From an uncultured Crocinitomix sp. (GTDB lineage Bacteria > Bacteroidota > Bacteroidia > Flavobacteriales_D > Crocinitomicaceae), in NCBI GenBank assembly GCA_905478225.1, contig CAJQHR010000052.1, positions 1-59,606 on the forward strand: a stretch of DNA of 59,606 bases. The letters are read 5' to 3'. The notes beneath the pieces were generated by a model. It ran no database searches. It had not been told where the DNA came from and worked only from the letters and a program-made list of their open reading frames with translations. The number at the start of each line of letters is the position of its first letter. Position 1 is the first letter of the stretch. Below are positions 45,203 to 53,719 of the stretch, piece by piece. The position numbers and the translations under genes are program-made.

Positions 45203-45379
45203 ATGATTTTTCGAATGCTGCTCGTGGCTTTAATCTCACTCTTCCTTTGGCAATGTGCGTTGCGGGATCAACCAGTCGAGAAAGATGTTTCAGAAAAGGA
45301 GTGTGAGGTTGAAGACTTAGACCTATCCACCATAGAAGAAGAGACGACATTAATAGCGGAAGAAGCAGAAATCCAATAA
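45203..45379 (+). CDS. Small lipoprotein (58 aa)
   Basis: ATG 45203 encodes a signal peptide (MIFRMLLVALISLFLWQC) with a lipobox-like LWQC, then a very acidic tail (EKECEVEDLDLSTIEEETT). It begins 10 nt after the hydrolase stop on the same strand, so it is probably cotranscribed. Small acidic lipoproteins are easily missed in annotation. Function unknown. Confidence 0.5.
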   Translation: MIFRMLLVALISLFLWQCALRDQPVEKDVSEKECEVEDLDLSTIEEETTLIAEEAEIQ

Positions 45380-45749
45380 GATAAGAATCCAAAAACGTAC
45401 TCCTTCACCTTACTTGAAGCACAGGTATAAATAAACTCCATCCAATGGAGACTTATTAATGTCGATTTGAATTGAGGCATTGTATAATAGTTTTTAAGTT
45501 CAATTTTTCCACTCATCAGTAACTAGCGTAAACAATGAAGTTCTTGATATCTTTTTGAGTTTTAACAATTGAAATTCAAAACTTGGCGGAAGAGACACAT
45601 AACAATGAGTTAAATATATCCAAGATTTCGAGCGGTGTACTTTCTAAAACTTCAGTAAATAAATCGGTTCATTGACAAAAATTATTCTAAATAATTCTAA
45701 TTTACATGTGGTGAATAGAAAGTCGGATGCGAATTTTAGTGCCGATTTA
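45380..45749. other. Intergenic region, no supported gene
   Basis: 370 nt between the small lipoprotein and the desaturase. The minus strand has an 82-codon frame overlapping the lipoprotein gene, without start context or known domain. I see only chance frames here. Confidence 0.45.
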
Positions 45750-46853
45750 TTAAGCCGCCACCTTACCTACTTCATTTCTACCCAGACTTTTTAGCCTGCG
45801 AAGATGAGAACGAAAAGCAGCGAAAGCTGTGTTTTTGCAATGATATGGTTGGTCGTACTCTTTAGCTGTTTGTTCTACGATTTTAGAAATGGCCGGATAA
45901 TGGACATGACTGATATGCGGGAACAGGTGATGTTCCACTTGAAAATTTAAACCGCCTACATACCAGCTAAACAAGCCACTTTTTCTACCGAAATTTGAAG
46001 TCGTTTCCAATTGGTGAACATGATACTGATTTTCAATAATTCCCTCGGCGTTAGGCAACGGTTCTTCCAAACCCTCTACAATATGTGCCATTTGAAAAAC
46101 GGTTCCCATAATTAAAGAGGCCGCAGCGTGCATTACAAAAAAGCCAATCAATACTTGCCACCAAGTGTAATCCGTAAAGATAAATGGCAATACAAAGAAC
46201 ACTGAAATGTAAATGAGTTTTGTTAGAATTAATGAACGCAACGCTTTTTTATAGGTGGTTTTAAATATGGCCAAAGCCCCCATTTCACTGTACATTTTAA
46301 GATGTTTAAAATCCAATAGAAAACGCATCAATGTCATCATGCTATATAAAAATGGCCCGAAAATATGTTGGTATTTAAATATTTTTGTATCACCTTCCCG
46401 ATTCGAAGTTAATCGCAAGGCTTTCGAATCTATGTCATTATCCCATTCGTGAATGTTAGGATATGTATGGTGTAAAACGTTATGCTGAACTTTCCAATTC
46501 AATACATTACTTCCCAAAAGAAACATAGTATTCGTCATTGCGGCATTCAACCATTTTTTTCTCGAAAATGAACCGTGAGCTGCATCATGCATTACACCCA
46601 TTCCAATGCCAGCCTCACCTACACCCACTAGCACCATTAGTATTAATGCGTACCATGCGGGCAAATCAACCAAAAAGACAATGGTCAAGCCTGAAAGATA
46701 AATTCCTAGCATAAAAAATGCCTTCACAATCATTCTAGAATCACCAAAATGAGATGCGTTATTTTCTTTAAAGTAGCCTCTAACGCGCTTTGTTAGTTCT
46801 TTTGAAAAATCGACTTGTTTTTTATTCTGAGCGACAAATTTGATTGAATTCAT
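45750..46853 (-). CDS. Membrane fatty acid desaturase (front-end type)
   Basis: A 367-residue membrane di-iron desaturase. The three histidine boxes are HDAAH (89-93), HNVLHH (124-129) and QVEHH (305-309). The Q in place of the first H of box three is typical of front-end desaturases such as delta-6/linoleoyl-CoA types. Four to six membrane helices surround them. It inserts double bonds into acyl chains, supporting membrane fluidity or polyunsaturated lipid synthesis. No cytochrome b5 domain is fused, so an external electron donor is needed. Confidence 0.9.
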   Translation of the reverse strand: MNSIKFVAQNKKQVDFSKELTKRVRGYFKENNASHFGDSRMIVKAFFMLGIYLSGLTIVFLVDLPAWYALILMVLVGVGEAGIGMGVMHDAAHGSFSRKKWLNAAMTNTMFLLGSNVLNWKVQHNVLHHTYPNIHEWDNDIDSKALRLTSNREGDTKIFKYQHIFGPFLYSMMTLMRFLLDFKHLKMYSEMGALAIFKTTYKKALRSLILTKLIYISVFFVLPFIFTDYTWWQVLIGFFVMHAAASLIMGTVFQMAHIVEGLEEPLPNAEGIIENQYHVHQLETTSNFGRKSGLFSWYVGGLNFQVEHHLFPHISHVHYPAISKIVEQTAKEYDQPYHCKNTAFAAFRSHLRRLKSLGRNEVGKVAA

Positions 46854-47297
46854 AAAATATCAGTAAGTATTGAACCGAGACACTCGTTTTATCTCAATTA
46901 TCGCACAAGATAAGCTTATTTTCAAGAGCAAAGCCCCCCTATTCCATCGTTCACCCGTCCAAATACGCTGTTCTAGGTGTTTAATTGGAGAAACAAGATG
47001 AGTTAGCGATTATCGGAACAAATTGAACCACAACCTGTTGCCTCATAATTAAATCGTTTGAGGAAATTCAATTCGGTTGCTAATTAAAATTGAAAAAAAT
47101 CGCTAAAAAGATTCGATTTCAACGAAACCGGCCATTTACGCCTAAATTTTACTTAATAAAATAACTCTCTATCTTATTCTTAAAAAATTAGATCATTCTA
47201 TTTGATTACTAGAATGAAGAATTTAAAACTTACATTATTAATACGCACCAAATGCACGAAATATTGAAAAACGCGGTTAGCGAAGTTAAGGACGGAA
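46854..47297. other. Intergenic region upstream of the desaturase
   Basis: 444 nt, AT-rich. It must hold the desaturase promoter, but no convincing TAnnTTTG box with a well-spaced TTTG is seen. No RNA gene or ORF is supported. Confidence 0.45.
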
Positions 47298-47702
47298 TTA
47301 ATCCATTTTAGGCTTTTGGCGAAACGTCTTCTTTGCGCTTTGAATCTTTTTACTTTTTTGCTTGCGCAGTTTTGAACCTTTTGAAGGTTTTGTTGCCTTG
47401 CGAATCTTTGGACGAACCAAATTCTCGGTCAATAGATTAAACAACCGCTCGGTTACAAGGGCTTTGTTTCTGAACTGGCTCCTACTCTTTTCGGCGTTAA
47501 TTTGTAAAACGCCCTCTTTGGTTAAACGCTTGGCTAACTTTTTTAATAAAGTCGATTTTTCATGTTCGGTTAATCCTTGCGAATTGGCTAAATCAAAAAA
47601 AGCCATGATTTTTGAAGCGACTTTATTGACATGTTGGCCTCCGGCGCCAGAGCTGCGCGCGGCTTTATAGGTAATTTCGGTACGAATGATCCCTTTTTGC
47701 AT
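47298..47702 (-). CDS. arfB: Alternative ribosome-rescue factor ArfB-like
   Basis: A 134-residue protein with the GGQ peptidyl-tRNA hydrolysis motif at 21-23 (GAGGQHVNKVASK) and no stop-codon recognition domain. The C-terminus is a lysine/arginine-rich tail (KGSKLRKQKSKKIQSAKK) that in ArfB sits in the empty mRNA channel. It releases peptides from ribosomes stalled without a stop codon. Length matches E. coli ArfB (140 residues). Confidence 0.92.
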   Translation of the reverse strand: MQKGIIRTEITYKAARSSGAGGQHVNKVASKIMAFFDLANSQGLTEHEKSTLLKKLAKRLTKEGVLQINAEKSRSQFRNKALVTERLFNLLTENLVRPKIRKATKPSKGSKLRKQKSKKIQSAKKTFRQKPKMD

Positions 47703-48047
47703 TGTGAAAAAAATGTGCTCGGAATTACAATATACAATCTTTTATCGTATTAATATCTTCTGCGCTCAAACAGCCAAAATTAACTGTCAGTTGAGCAATT
47801 AGTAGTTTGAAGATTTTAATTTTAAGAATTAAAATTAATGATTGCAATAGAAAACTGGGCTATAATATGGCGGTTTTATTGTACAAAGGGTCTTACACGT
47901 AATTATTCACAAAGGCAATGATTTAACAAACAAGTAATCATACGCGTAAATGTATCTCAAATTGAGTCTATCTTTGTTTCGTTAACCCTGCTTGGCGTCG
48001 CTGCTCAGATTTCCGCGCTATTTTGATTTAGATGAATAGCTTATTCA
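47703..48047. other. Intergenic region, no supported gene
   Basis: 345 nt, AT-rich. No ORF of significance, terminator or repeat was recognised. Confidence 0.45.
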
Positions 48048-49346
48048 CTACTCAACTGGCAAAGCTTTAGGTGCCGTTTGCACACGCGAAGCCAAATCGG
48101 TTAATGCGCGCACAAAAGTATCTAATTCCTTCGTTGTGGTAAAAACGTTGGGCGTTATTCTGCAACCACGCACATTAGATTGGTTTATGGCAACGGTCCA
48201 AATTTGATAGTCATCCATTAAGCTTTTCGCCATTTTATTCGGGCTCATGTTGTTAATACTGACATTGGCAATGGCACTAGATCGTTCTGTTTGCCAAGGC
48301 GTATTCAGAGAAACATTAGGAATATTTTTGACTTTATCGGTCCAATAGGCTTTCAAATAACGCAAACGCTCTTCTTTTCTTTTAGATCCAATTACGTTGT
48401 GATAATCAATGGCATTAGCAATCGCTAAGTCAACATGTACAGGCTTTGTGCCCGTATGTCCCAATCGATCAATATTATCAACAGGCATTACATTTTCCGC
48501 GAATAAAGGCCAGAGTTTTTCAACTTTGTCCTTTTTCACGTAGAGAAAACCAGCACCTAATGGAGCGCTCAACCATTTGTGTAAACTTGTGCCGTAATAG
48601 TCACAGTTTAAATCTGGTATTTTAAAATCGAGTTGTGCAAAAGCATGTGCCCCATCAACCATCACCTCTACTCCTCTTTCATGCGCCATATCACAGATTT
48701 TTTTAACCGGCAAAACATGCCCATTAATATTAACGATATGGCTAATTAGAATCAATTTCGTTTTCTCAGTAATTTTTTCAGCATAAAGCGATAGAATATC
48801 TTCGTCTGATTCAGGGTGATTGGGCAACGTAACCCGCTTTGTGACAACGCCGTAACGCTCATGCACCTGCCTGAACATATTTCGCATGGCACCGTAATCT
48901 TGTCGTGCCATGATCGCTTCATCACCTTCGGACCATTTATAGCCGCCAATCACCAAATCAAGCGATTCCGTCGTATTCCTTGTTAAAATCAGTTCATCAG
49001 CCTCACAGCCAGCCATTTTTGCAAGTCGCTGGCGAATTTCTTTTTGATTCGCTGCCATTATGGTACGCATATAACGCGAAGCTTGGTAATTAACGTCCTT
49101 TACATGTTTTAAATAATTCGTCAACGTTTCCTCTGGCATCATGCAGTAATAGCCATTTTCAAGGTTAATGTAGTCCGGATTAATGCGGTATCCTTCACGA
49201 ATAGTGCTCCAAAAATATTCATCTGCAGCTAGCTGACCCGGTGGAATATGTTCATATTGGTGAACGATATTTGAAAGAGTTTTAACTCCAGGCATTGTGG
49301 CCATTGAAAGCAAAGAGAAATTCTTGAGGAAAGTACGTTTGTCCAT
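48048..49346 (-). CDS. Class V aminotransferase (isopenicillin-N epimerase/cysteine desulfurase fold)
   Basis: A 432-residue PLP enzyme. The N-terminus MDKRTFLKNFSLLSM resembles a Tat-type or simple export signal with K-R in place of R-R. The core has LTRNTTESLDLVIGG, VDGAHAFAQLDF (Asp binding the cofactor) and YGTSLHKWLSAPLGAG, where the Lys of HKW forms the Schiff base. It resembles the isopenicillin-N epimerase-like group often exported in Bacteroidetes. The substrate cannot be told; epimerase or desulfurase activity are both possible. Confidence 0.85.
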   Translation of the reverse strand: MDKRTFLKNFSLLSMATMPGVKTLSNIVHQYEHIPPGQLAADEYFWSTIREGYRINPDYINLENGYYCMMPEETLTNYLKHVKDVNYQASRYMRTIMAANQKEIRQRLAKMAGCEADELILTRNTTESLDLVIGGYKWSEGDEAIMARQDYGAMRNMFRQVHERYGVVTKRVTLPNHPESDEDILSLYAEKITEKTKLILISHIVNINGHVLPVKKICDMAHERGVEVMVDGAHAFAQLDFKIPDLNCDYYGTSLHKWLSAPLGAGFLYVKKDKVEKLWPLFAENVMPVDNIDRLGHTGTKPVHVDLAIANAIDYHNVIGSKRKEERLRYLKAYWTDKVKNIPNVSLNTPWQTERSSAIANVSINNMSPNKMAKSLMDDYQIWTVAINQSNVRGCRITPNVFTTTKELDTFVRALTDLASRVQTAPKALPVE

Positions 49347-49499
49347 ATCTTATATTTGATCGTTTATAAAGATAATGCGTCGTAGCGTAAAAACAATTTT
49401 TATGGCGCCAAATCGCAGGTTTGCATCCTGATAATGATCAGGACATGCTTAGTCTCATTCAAAAAGTGCGCCATCCTTGAATCTGAGTTGGAAATAATA

Positions 49500-49536
49500 A
49501 GTCCAGCCCCCGCCTTGGGCGGATGGACTGGACTCT
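49500..49536 (-). terminator. GC-rich hairpin after the EF-G-fusion gene
   Basis: AGTCCAG and CTGGACT outer arms with an inner CCGCC/GGCGG stem, read on the minus strand and followed by TTATTATTT. It lies about 24 nt past the stop at 49560. The T-tract is weak, so this could also be a dispersed palindrome. Confidence 0.5.
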
Positions 49537-49559
49537 GCGCATAGCGATTAGTTCATTAT

Positions 49560-50012
49560 TTAACTTGAAACGTGGTTCGGCACGATCTCATAATGCGAAA
49601 GCTTCAAATTAATAGTAGCACGGCCACTGGTGAGTGTTCGTAAATCACTGATATAACCAAACGTTTTGGCTAAAGGAACTTCGACTTGAATAACCTTGCG
49701 GTTTGCTCGCTCTTCAATTCCTACAACAGTTCCACGTGGAAAATGCAGTAGAGTATCGTTTTTCATTCCACCAACGTTCATCATCCACTCGTTCCCTTCG
49801 CTCAGCGCTAGCACTAAACGTCCCCCTGCATCCGTTTTAAATTCTTTGCGGGAAAAAGTCGAAGTCTCAATTAAGACAATTGGCAAATTCGCCTTGGGTC
49901 CTTTTGAGTCATTCACTACAATTGAGTAGTTTAAAGTTCCTTCTTGAGCAAATACTTGGCTGCTTATTAGTAAAAAGCTCAATAGCGTCAGTAATCGTTT
50001 AATTTGTTTCAT
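49560..50012 (-). CDS. Secreted Ig-like protein fused to an EF-G domain V fragment
   Basis: 150 residues in one uninterrupted frame. Residues 1-22 are a signal peptide (MKQIKRLLTLLSFLLISSQV). Residues ~25-90 form an Ig/carboxypeptidase-regulatory-like domain (EFKTDAGGRLVLALSEG). Residues ~92-150 match the second half of elongation factor G domain V: RGTVVGIEERANRKVIQVEV, then PLAKTFGYISDLRTLTSGRA, SHYEIVPN. In EF-G this segment is RRGxIxGMxxR..VI.A.VPL.EMFGY..DLR..T.GRA...HY..VP. A cytosolic translation-factor segment behind a signal peptide is unexpected. It probably arose by illegitimate joining of two genes. Confidence 0.8.
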   Translation of the reverse strand: MKQIKRLLTLLSFLLISSQVFAQEGTLNYSIVVNDSKGPKANLPIVLIETSTFSRKEFKTDAGGRLVLALSEGNEWMMNVGGMKNDTLLHFPRGTVVGIEERANRKVIQVEVPLAKTFGYISDLRTLTSGRATINLKLSHYEIVPNHVSS

Positions 50013-50416
50013 AGCACGGTTTTAATGCGGTTTATTGTTTCTTGAGTATTCATTTAATGTGCGGGGCTTAAATAGGTTACAATTTGATGCAATGTGATAT
50101 GTGTATCGTGTCACTCGTTTAGCTGAAACATGTGAAATTCAGTTTTCAAAAAATTTATTTATTAAAGATAAAAAGGAGATTTTAGATTTCAAATACGGTA
50201 TAAACCCTATTTTTATCTAAGATGTTAGTCCACCCTAGATGCATGGATCTTGATTTAGGCCATTTAATAACACACTGATAACGACCGTTTACAATGATCT
50301 TGAAAATGTTAACTGTTTATTCGAATCTGTGATTCCGTTGTTAGACTTAAGTACTATCATTGATTATTTGAAATCACTAGACTCACCGCCCTTTCAACTC
50401 TTACCTATTATTTAGA
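50013..50416. other. Intergenic region, no supported gene
   Basis: About 400 nt, AT-rich. No ORF, structured RNA or repeat is evident; it should hold the promoter of the EF-G-fusion gene. Confidence 0.45.
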
Positions 50417-51229
50417 TTAATAAAAATAAGGCTCGTCAGAATTTAGTAAAACCACTTTAGTGCCTCCAGGAATGAATTCCTCTAATAACGGAGCTGGTAG
50501 ATCATTGTCTAAATTCAAGACCTCCTCTAATTCTAGAGCAGACTCGATCTTTTCGCCATTTTCATTGCATGATTCTGAATGTTTCGAATGATATCCAGTA
50601 CCATTATTCAAATCATAGGTATAGGTTTCACTATAAACGCAATTTCTAAAGAAAGACAAAGTTGCAGCGGCTAGCTCCCAATTCCCTTCAGAATGCTCGA
50701 ACGTATGAGAATAAGACCATTTATCTGCACTGCCTCCAAAATGAAAGATTTCCAGTTGTCCTTTTCTAATCTCCAACTTCTCGAAAGGATCTCCCATCAC
50801 TCCTCCACTCTCACTTGACAAAATCGGTCCAACAGCCGTGTGCCATAAAGACCATAAGCCTTGATGTTCCGAGTAAATTCTGAGTTCTCTTTCAAATCCC
50901 ATTTCACCTTCACGTCCTGTATTAAAGGCAATTGCCTTTTCATTAATACCGTCACCGTCCAAATCGCCTACGGCTTCACTCAACAAGTCATAATTTTCCG
51001 GAATCTCTACTTGGGGCAACCCACCTAGATTAGATGTATTATTATCACCCTGTCCTTGATCGATTTGTTCAGTATTATCTGCTGAGTCTGCTGAGTCTGC
51101 ATTATCTGCATTCTCAGGCTCTGGATCACTACAGGCAAACATAAATATCATTGAAAAAGTTGCTAGCGCTATTACAGCTCTCTCTCTAATTGGAGCTAAG
51201 GCTTCATATTTTTTGGATAATTTGTACAT
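50417..51229 (-). CDS. Lipoprotein with low-complexity linker and calcium-type DxDxDG motif
   Basis: 270 residues. A lipobox-like MFAC places the lipidated Cys near residue 33 after an unusually long charged leader; a later start is possible. The mature N-terminus is a repetitive acidic linker (ENADNADSADSADNTEQ). The folded part contains DLDGDGINE, a loop that binds calcium in FG-GAP and dockerin-like proteins, and a beta-rich region with two cysteines (RNCVYSE, SESCNENG). No family is identified. An outer-membrane location is likely. Confidence 0.6.
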   Translation of the reverse strand: MYKLSKKYEALAPIRERAVIALATFSMIFMFACSDPEPENADNADSADSADNTEQIDQGQGDNNTSNLGGLPQVEIPENYDLLSEAVGDLDGDGINEKAIAFNTGREGEMGFERELRIYSEHQGLWSLWHTAVGPILSSESGGVMGDPFEKLEIRKGQLEIFHFGGSADKWSYSHTFEHSEGNWELAAATLSFFRNCVYSETYTYDLNNGTGYHSKHSESCNENGEKIESALELEEVLNLDNDLPAPLLEEFIPGGTKVVLLNSDEPYFY

Positions 51230-51484
51230 AGATCAAGGTTTGGTTGCGTATAAACTTCTGTTCGTCAGTTAATTTACAAAAATTATTGGATAATTGATAT
51301 CTCTAGCGAATCAATAGTTGTAAACAATTGCCTGTTTTTGCTCAAACGATTTAGTTTTAGACAGGCGTTTAGAGACAAGAAGCTCAATCAAAACAAACTA
51401 CTCAAAAACAGACTGAACTAGAAGTTAATAGATAAAATGTGATGTTTATTTGATTAAAACCTGGGAACCCTGGAAGTAACTTGC

Positions 51485-51706
51485 TTAAAGAATAAAAGTG
51501 ACGCCAAGAGATGCCCAATGATGCCAGCGTTTGCTCGGGTTTAAGGGCTCTCCTTCAAACGTGTGAAGTAACCCCTCACTTTTATATTCTGGAGACTTCA
51601 TACTGTACCTATAAAAAATATTCATACTTGGAAATTGCAGCCCCAATGTTAGGTTATTGAAGAGCACTGCGCCAGAACATTCCTTTCGTAAGCTTATTGA
51701 AGCCAT
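51485..51706 (-). CDS. Short protein resembling an outer-membrane barrel C-terminus
   Basis: A 73-residue frame starting within the 3' end of the CIA30 gene (13-nt overlap). It has amphipathic strands (LTLGLQFPSMNIFYRY) and ends in HHWASLGVTFIL, like the last strand of an outer-membrane barrel. Without a signal peptide it cannot be a complete barrel. It is either a remnant of a larger gene or a cryptic small protein. Confidence 0.35.
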   Translation of the reverse strand: MASISLRKECSGAVLFNNLTLGLQFPSMNIFYRYSMKSPEYKSEGLLHTFEGEPLNPSKRWHHWASLGVTFIL

Positions 51707-52233
51707 ATTTTGGCAATTTCGAGATTAAAACTTTCATTCTTTTTGTTGCTAATTAGAAAGCCAATTTCACTTAAAATTTCGGCTTCATAATTAGGCAGAT
51801 TTGGTCGCATTCCTCTGAAAGTAGGAACCATTTCGCTTAATGGAATAACTATTGTTTGCCAATTACCAATGGTGGAAAACTCATATTTATAAGCGTGGCG
51901 GTCAGTCAATTGATTTTTAACACGGAATTGATATTTTTTTTTATCGCCTTTTAACTTGATGAGGACTTTTGTTGAGCCGCTAATGTTTTTATTTTGAAAA
52001 CTATAACGGATGGACGTAAAGCCTCCATTGTTTTTTAGTGATACGTCTCCTTTAAATATTGCGGTTCCGTTTTCAGTTGTCTTAAATTTACCCTGTGACT
52101 TACCCCCCATTACCCTATCATTAATAATGGTCCAGTTTTCAATTTCAGACATTTTAGAAAAATCTGATAAAACGTCTTGCGTTTGAGTAATATTAGAATT
52201 GAACATGGCAAGTGATAAAAGTAATGTGATCAT
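51694..52233 (-). CDS. CIA30/NDUFAF1-like domain protein
   Basis: A 179-residue protein matching the CIA30 domain: WTIINDRVMGGKSQG near the start, then GDVSLKNNGGFTSIRYSF and RVKNQLTDRHAYKYEF, with IPLSEMVPTFRG before the end. In mitochondria NDUFAF1 assists complex I assembly. Bacterial members have a galactose-binding-like beta-sandwich and unknown function. A short hydrophobic leader (MITLLLSLAMF) suggests export. It overlaps the start of the barrel-like ORF. Confidence 0.8.
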   Translation of the reverse strand: MITLLLSLAMFNSNITQTQDVLSDFSKMSEIENWTIINDRVMGGKSQGKFKTTENGTAIFKGDVSLKNNGGFTSIRYSFQNKNISGSTKVLIKLKGDKKKYQFRVKNQLTDRHAYKYEFSTIGNWQTIVIPLSEMVPTFRGMRPNLPNYEAEILSEIGFLISNKKNESFNLEIAKIWLQ

Positions 52234-52393
52234 AGTATTATTTTCATTAGAACAACTAGATAAGAGAATGGTTCGCCATTTTGTATTTCAAATGTGGTAA
52301 AGCTCACATCACCCACCCCCGATAACAGTGACATCCTTTTTTAAAGCGTAGCGCAAAAAAAAGATAAAACGAATAGCGGGAAAAGGTGGCCAA

Positions 52394-52432
52394 ACAAAAA
52401 GCCCCCTAAACTAAAATGCTTAGGGGACTTTT
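52394..52432 (-). terminator. Terminator after the thioredoxin remnant
   Basis: AAGTCCCCTAA pairs with TTAGGGGGCTT (one G-U pair), followed on the minus strand by a T5 run. It lies about 20 nt past the thioredoxin stop codon, so the thioredoxin gene was once a functional transcription unit. Confidence 0.75.
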
Positions 52433-52453
52433 AAATGTGTTTTATATTTGGCG

Positions 52454-52757
52454 ATTAGGCTTCAACACCTAATAAATATTTATCTACAATCTCTTTTAAA
52501 TGGGGTTTTTGTAATGCGCCTGGTTGCATCATAAGTTGTTTATCCATGGGTATAAAAAATATTGACGGAATGCTACGGATTTGAAAAACTGCAGAGAGTT
52601 CTTACCCCACCTCTGTATCTACTTTATAAATGACAAGTTGATCGCCATATTCAGCAGCAAGTTCTTCTAAGATAGGAGCAATCATTTTACACGGACCACA
52701 CCAATCGACATAAAAATCTATTAGAGCCGGAACTTTTCCTTTAAACGCCCACTCTTT
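52454..52757 (-). pseudogene. Truncated thioredoxin with an in-frame TAA
   Basis: The minus strand reads [20 protein letters not shown], with the redox motif WCGPCK and [15 protein letters not shown]. Then VDTEVG is followed by TAA at 52602-52604, and the same frame continues ELSAVFQIRSIPSIFFIPM to TAA 52454. These are standard thioredoxin elements, including the cis-Pro region SIPS. The N-terminus is missing: upstream sequence runs into the TonB fragment on the opposite strand. Two independent lesions make it a pseudogene. Confidence 0.8.
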
Positions 52758-52933
52758 TTTCGTTGCCTGACGGCAGTATTACGAACATTAAAATTCGAAA
52801 AGGTGCTTCCGCTTCTTTAAACAAAGAAGCGCTTCGAGTGATTGGAAAAATGTCGAAATGGACGCTGGGGATCAATCATGGCCGCAACAATCCAATTGTT
52901 TTTACCCTGCCGATTCATTTTAGATTAGGATAA
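52754..52933 (+). pseudogene. Orphan TonB C-terminal domain fragment
   Basis: The plus-strand frame reads [17 protein letters not shown], then NKEALRVIGKMSKWTLG, INHGRNNPIVFTLPIHFRLG and TAA (52931-52933). This is the end of the TonB/energy-transducer C-terminal domain (D-G-x-I-x-N-I-x-I-x-K-G, EALRVI..M..W.PG, FTLPI.F.L). No start, signal anchor or periplasmic spacer exists upstream. It abuts the truncated thioredoxin on the other strand, so a rearrangement joined two broken genes here. Confidence 0.8.
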
Positions 52934-52947
52934 AGCCCTGGCTCATT

Positions 52948-53463
52948 TTAAAACGCCAAATACATTTGATGATTTGGGTTACTATGCGTTTCCGAAATCC
53001 TAAAATCATGGCTTCCAATAATTTTAAAGGCCATTTTTTCGTAAAACCGAATGGCGCGTTTATTTTCAATCCACGTAAACAGCCAAATTCCAGCCTGATT
53101 TTTTTCTTTTGCCTGGTTCATGTTAAAATTGAACAGCTCCTCTCCTAAACCCAATCCATGAAAGGCCTCTAGAATATAAATGCGCGCTAACTTTGCTATA
53201 TTTTTAACTTCAACATTGGCCGCGGGTTGATCAAATACAATTTTTGAGTAGCCCACCATCTCGTTTTTATAAAACAAGAGCCGATAGGCCGCATTTGGCT
53301 GATTGATTTCTGCTTTAAAAATATCACGTGTATAATTCGCATCTAAGTAGAGCTGAATATCAGCAGTGTTAGCATTATGTCCGTGCGATTGTATAAATGT
53401 TTCTTTGGCCACTGAGGTGAGTTCGGCTAAATCTTCGTGCCCGACTTTTTCAATTCTAATCAT
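52948..53463 (-). CDS. GNAT-family N-acetyltransferase
   Basis: About 171 residues starting at ATG 53463 (MIRIEKVG). It shows the GNAT order with the acetyl-CoA loop in LEAFHGLGLGEELFNFNM and the late strand FYEKMAFKIIGSHDFRI. Bacteroidetes homologues are called general acetyltransferases; the substrate is unknown. Its stop codon is 14 nt from the TonB fragment on the opposite strand. Confidence 0.85.
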   Translation of the reverse strand: MIRIEKVGHEDLAELTSVAKETFIQSHGHNANTADIQLYLDANYTRDIFKAEINQPNAAYRLLFYKNEMVGYSKIVFDQPAANVEVKNIAKLARIYILEAFHGLGLGEELFNFNMNQAKEKNQAGIWLFTWIENKRAIRFYEKMAFKIIGSHDFRISETHSNPNHQMYLAF

Positions 53464-53719
53464 TCTGGAATCAAAGTTAGAAATACTAAGCAGCATTGAA
53501 AACGGGTTTAAAAATGACTTGTCCGGTTGTTTGAATTACGAATCTCAAGTGTTCGCGAATGTGCTAATTTCTAAAATGAAAGCTAGTCAAAAGGACGCAG
53601 ATGAATCAGATTCAGCTAGAACTCATTTATTTTTCATTACTTGTGCAACACTTGGATTCTCAATTATCAAGGTTATTAAAGGCAAAGGTTCCGAATCCAG
53701 CTGAAGCAGTCTTAACGCT

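Noticed and set aside
45268-45516. 82-codon minus-strand frame
   Set aside because: Overlaps the better-supported lipoprotein gene antisense and has no domain or start context.
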